Of a stretch of DNA of 5,795 nucleotides, positions 5,243-5,795 are shown piece by piece. The notes below the pieces were generated by a model, which was not told the origin of the DNA, did no database searches, and saw only the letters and a list, made by a program, of their open reading frames with translations. The position numbers were made by a program, and so were the translations under genes. Origin of the DNA: JAGVPT01 sp963843065 (GTDB taxonomy: Bacteria > Bacteroidota > Ignavibacteria > UBA10030 > UBA8401); NCBI GenBank assembly GCA_963843065.1, contig CAWJKX010000054.1, positions 1 through 5,795 on the forward strand. The letters run 5' to 3'. How positions within the stretch are numbered: the first letter of the stretch is position 1; every line of letters starts with the position of its first letter.

Positions 5243-5304
5243 TTGAGACAATGTCTTCAAATTACAGCGTTAGTTCCACGGTCTCCAGTCTACTAGTAAC
5301 GCTG
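5243..5304 (-). terminator. Two adjacent palindromes downstream of the SDR gene
   Basis: CAGCGTTA (5265-5272) and TAACGCTG (5297-5304) are perfect complements around 24 bases. Next to them, TTGAGACA (5243-5250) and TGTC-T-TCAA (5252-5260) form a near-perfect palindrome. Read with the SDR gene on the minus strand they begin about 40 bases after its stop codon, where a terminator would be expected. There is only a weak T-rich tail. Confidence 0.3.
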
Positions 5305-5345
5305 ATGCTTGAATCCTGACAAGCAGGGAAAAGCAAGGTATCGTC

Positions 5346-5795
5346 TCACCACGGAACAACTCGGCCGAGGTAATCAAGGAATTGCAGCCCTGGTTTGCCG
5401 CGCTGGGCGTTAATTGTTGCGACCAAATTCGGGATGCTCTCCCCAATGCTCAATCGGGCCTCGGGCCCGCCCATATCTGTACGTACCCAGCCTGGCGCCA
5501 TCGCAAGCAGAGTGCGGCGGTCCTCGGCGTGGCGTGCGGCGAAACTTCGCATGAACATGTTCAAGGCCGCTTTGCTGCCTCGATAAACTTCGTAGTTTCC
5601 GTTCGTGTTGTTGGTGACGCTCCCTTGTCCCGAAGACATGACGCCGATGATCCCGGTCGGACGTACCAAGTGGTGCAGAGTCTCGATCACCCGCATCGGG
5701 CTCAAAGAGTTGGTCACCATCACCCGGACGAATTCGTCGATCGAAACATCCGCAATCGTCTCGCCGTCATTGTTCTTGACACCAGCAATACGTGG
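5346..5795 (-). CDS. Short-chain dehydrogenase/reductase (SDR), partial, C-terminal 149 residues
   Basis: The frame runs open from the right window edge to TGA at 5348-5346, so this is an internal-to-C-terminal fragment. The apparent start near 5723 is only an internal GTG, since coding continues upstream (ADVSIDEFVRVMVTN). Classical SDR features are in order: the Asn of VTNSLSP, the strand GIIGVMSSGQGS with the catalytic serine, the YxxxK pair in VYRGSKAALN, and the PGWVRTDMGG loop after the active site. The NAD(P)-binding TGxxxGxG motif should lie just outside. The ending DYLGRVVPW resembles C-factor (CsgA)-like SDRs, but substrate and pathway cannot be told. The sequence looks more GC-rich than its neighbours, which hints at separate ancestry. 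It converges with the GH130 gene and is not in an operon with it. Confidence 0.92.
   Translation of the reverse strand, partial: PRIAGVKNNDGETIADVSIDEFVRVMVTNSLSPMRVIETLHHLVRPTGIIGVMSSGQGSVTNNTNGNYEVYRGSKAALNMFMRSFAARHAEDRRTLLAMAPGWVRTDMGGPEARLSIGESIPNLVATINAQRGKPGLQFLDYLGRVVPW

Larger units (their letters stand above)
4561..5345. other. Gene-free gap between convergent GH130 and SDR genes
   Basis: No credible gene is seen in 785 bases. A 52-codon minus reading at 4580-4738 and overlapping readings at 4964-5260 lack ribosome sites and recognisable motifs. The plus strand is strikingly purine-rich from about 5050 to 5150, which keeps frames open by composition alone. Stem-loops occur at 4594-4624, 4782-4802, 5243-5260 and 5265-5304. 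Confidence 0.5.

Noticed and set aside
4964..5260. Overlapping plus and minus frames of 64 and 93 codons
   Set aside because: The frames stay open because of strand purine bias; neither has a motif or ribosome site.
1..5795. CRISPR array or defence system
   Set aside because: No regularly spaced identical repeats and no cas-like or defence genes are visible.

Overview
The window looks like a chromosomal segment from a bacterium of the Bacteroidota/FCB branch, possibly an Ignavibacteria- or Kapabacteria-like lineage. Three things point there. A degraded type IX secretion (T9SS) type-A sorting domain is readable on the minus strand at 1554-1732. There is a large secreted repeat protein of the kind T9SS exports, and a GH130 glycosidase with an export signal. 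The exact lineage is inference. Shine-Dalgarno-like sites (AAAGGA, GGAGG) precede the credible genes, so SD-led initiation appears to be used. The region is gene-poor and carries many relics and palindromes, as expected of a plastic accessory stretch.

Layout. Positions 1-1443 (minus) hold the N-terminal part of a secreted protein built from about eight repeats of 50-60 residues. It is broken by a +1 frameshift near 441 and runs off the left edge. Positions 1554-1732 (minus) are the decayed C-terminal sorting domain of another protein, with one stop and one frameshift. Positions 1740-2433 have no credible gene but hold hairpins. Positions 2434-2516 (minus) are an intact tRNA-Leu(UAG). Positions 2591-2757 are a MITE-like element with 18-bp terminal inverted repeats around two oppositely oriented REP-like hairpin modules, inside a 12-bp direct repeat. 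Positions 2820-3255 are a non-coding stretch with a 24-bp near-direct repeat and competing inverted repeats, leading to a 41-residue lysine-rich protein gene (3260-3385). Positions 3499-4560 (plus) encode a GH130 beta-mannoside-acting enzyme whose signal peptide seems to begin upstream of the first ATG. Positions 4561-5345 are a gene-free convergent gap with several stem-loops. Positions 5346-5795 (minus) are the C-terminal two thirds of a short-chain dehydrogenase/reductase.

No operon joins these genes into one pathway. The 3260 gene and the GH130 gene are co-directional about 80-110 bp apart and might share a transcript; the others are single genes in alternating orientation. I see no convincing novel multi-gene system. 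The most notable signals are the MITE/REP-doublet element, the decayed sorting domain, the apparent non-ATG start of the GH130 gene, and the structured leader ahead of the lysine-rich gene.
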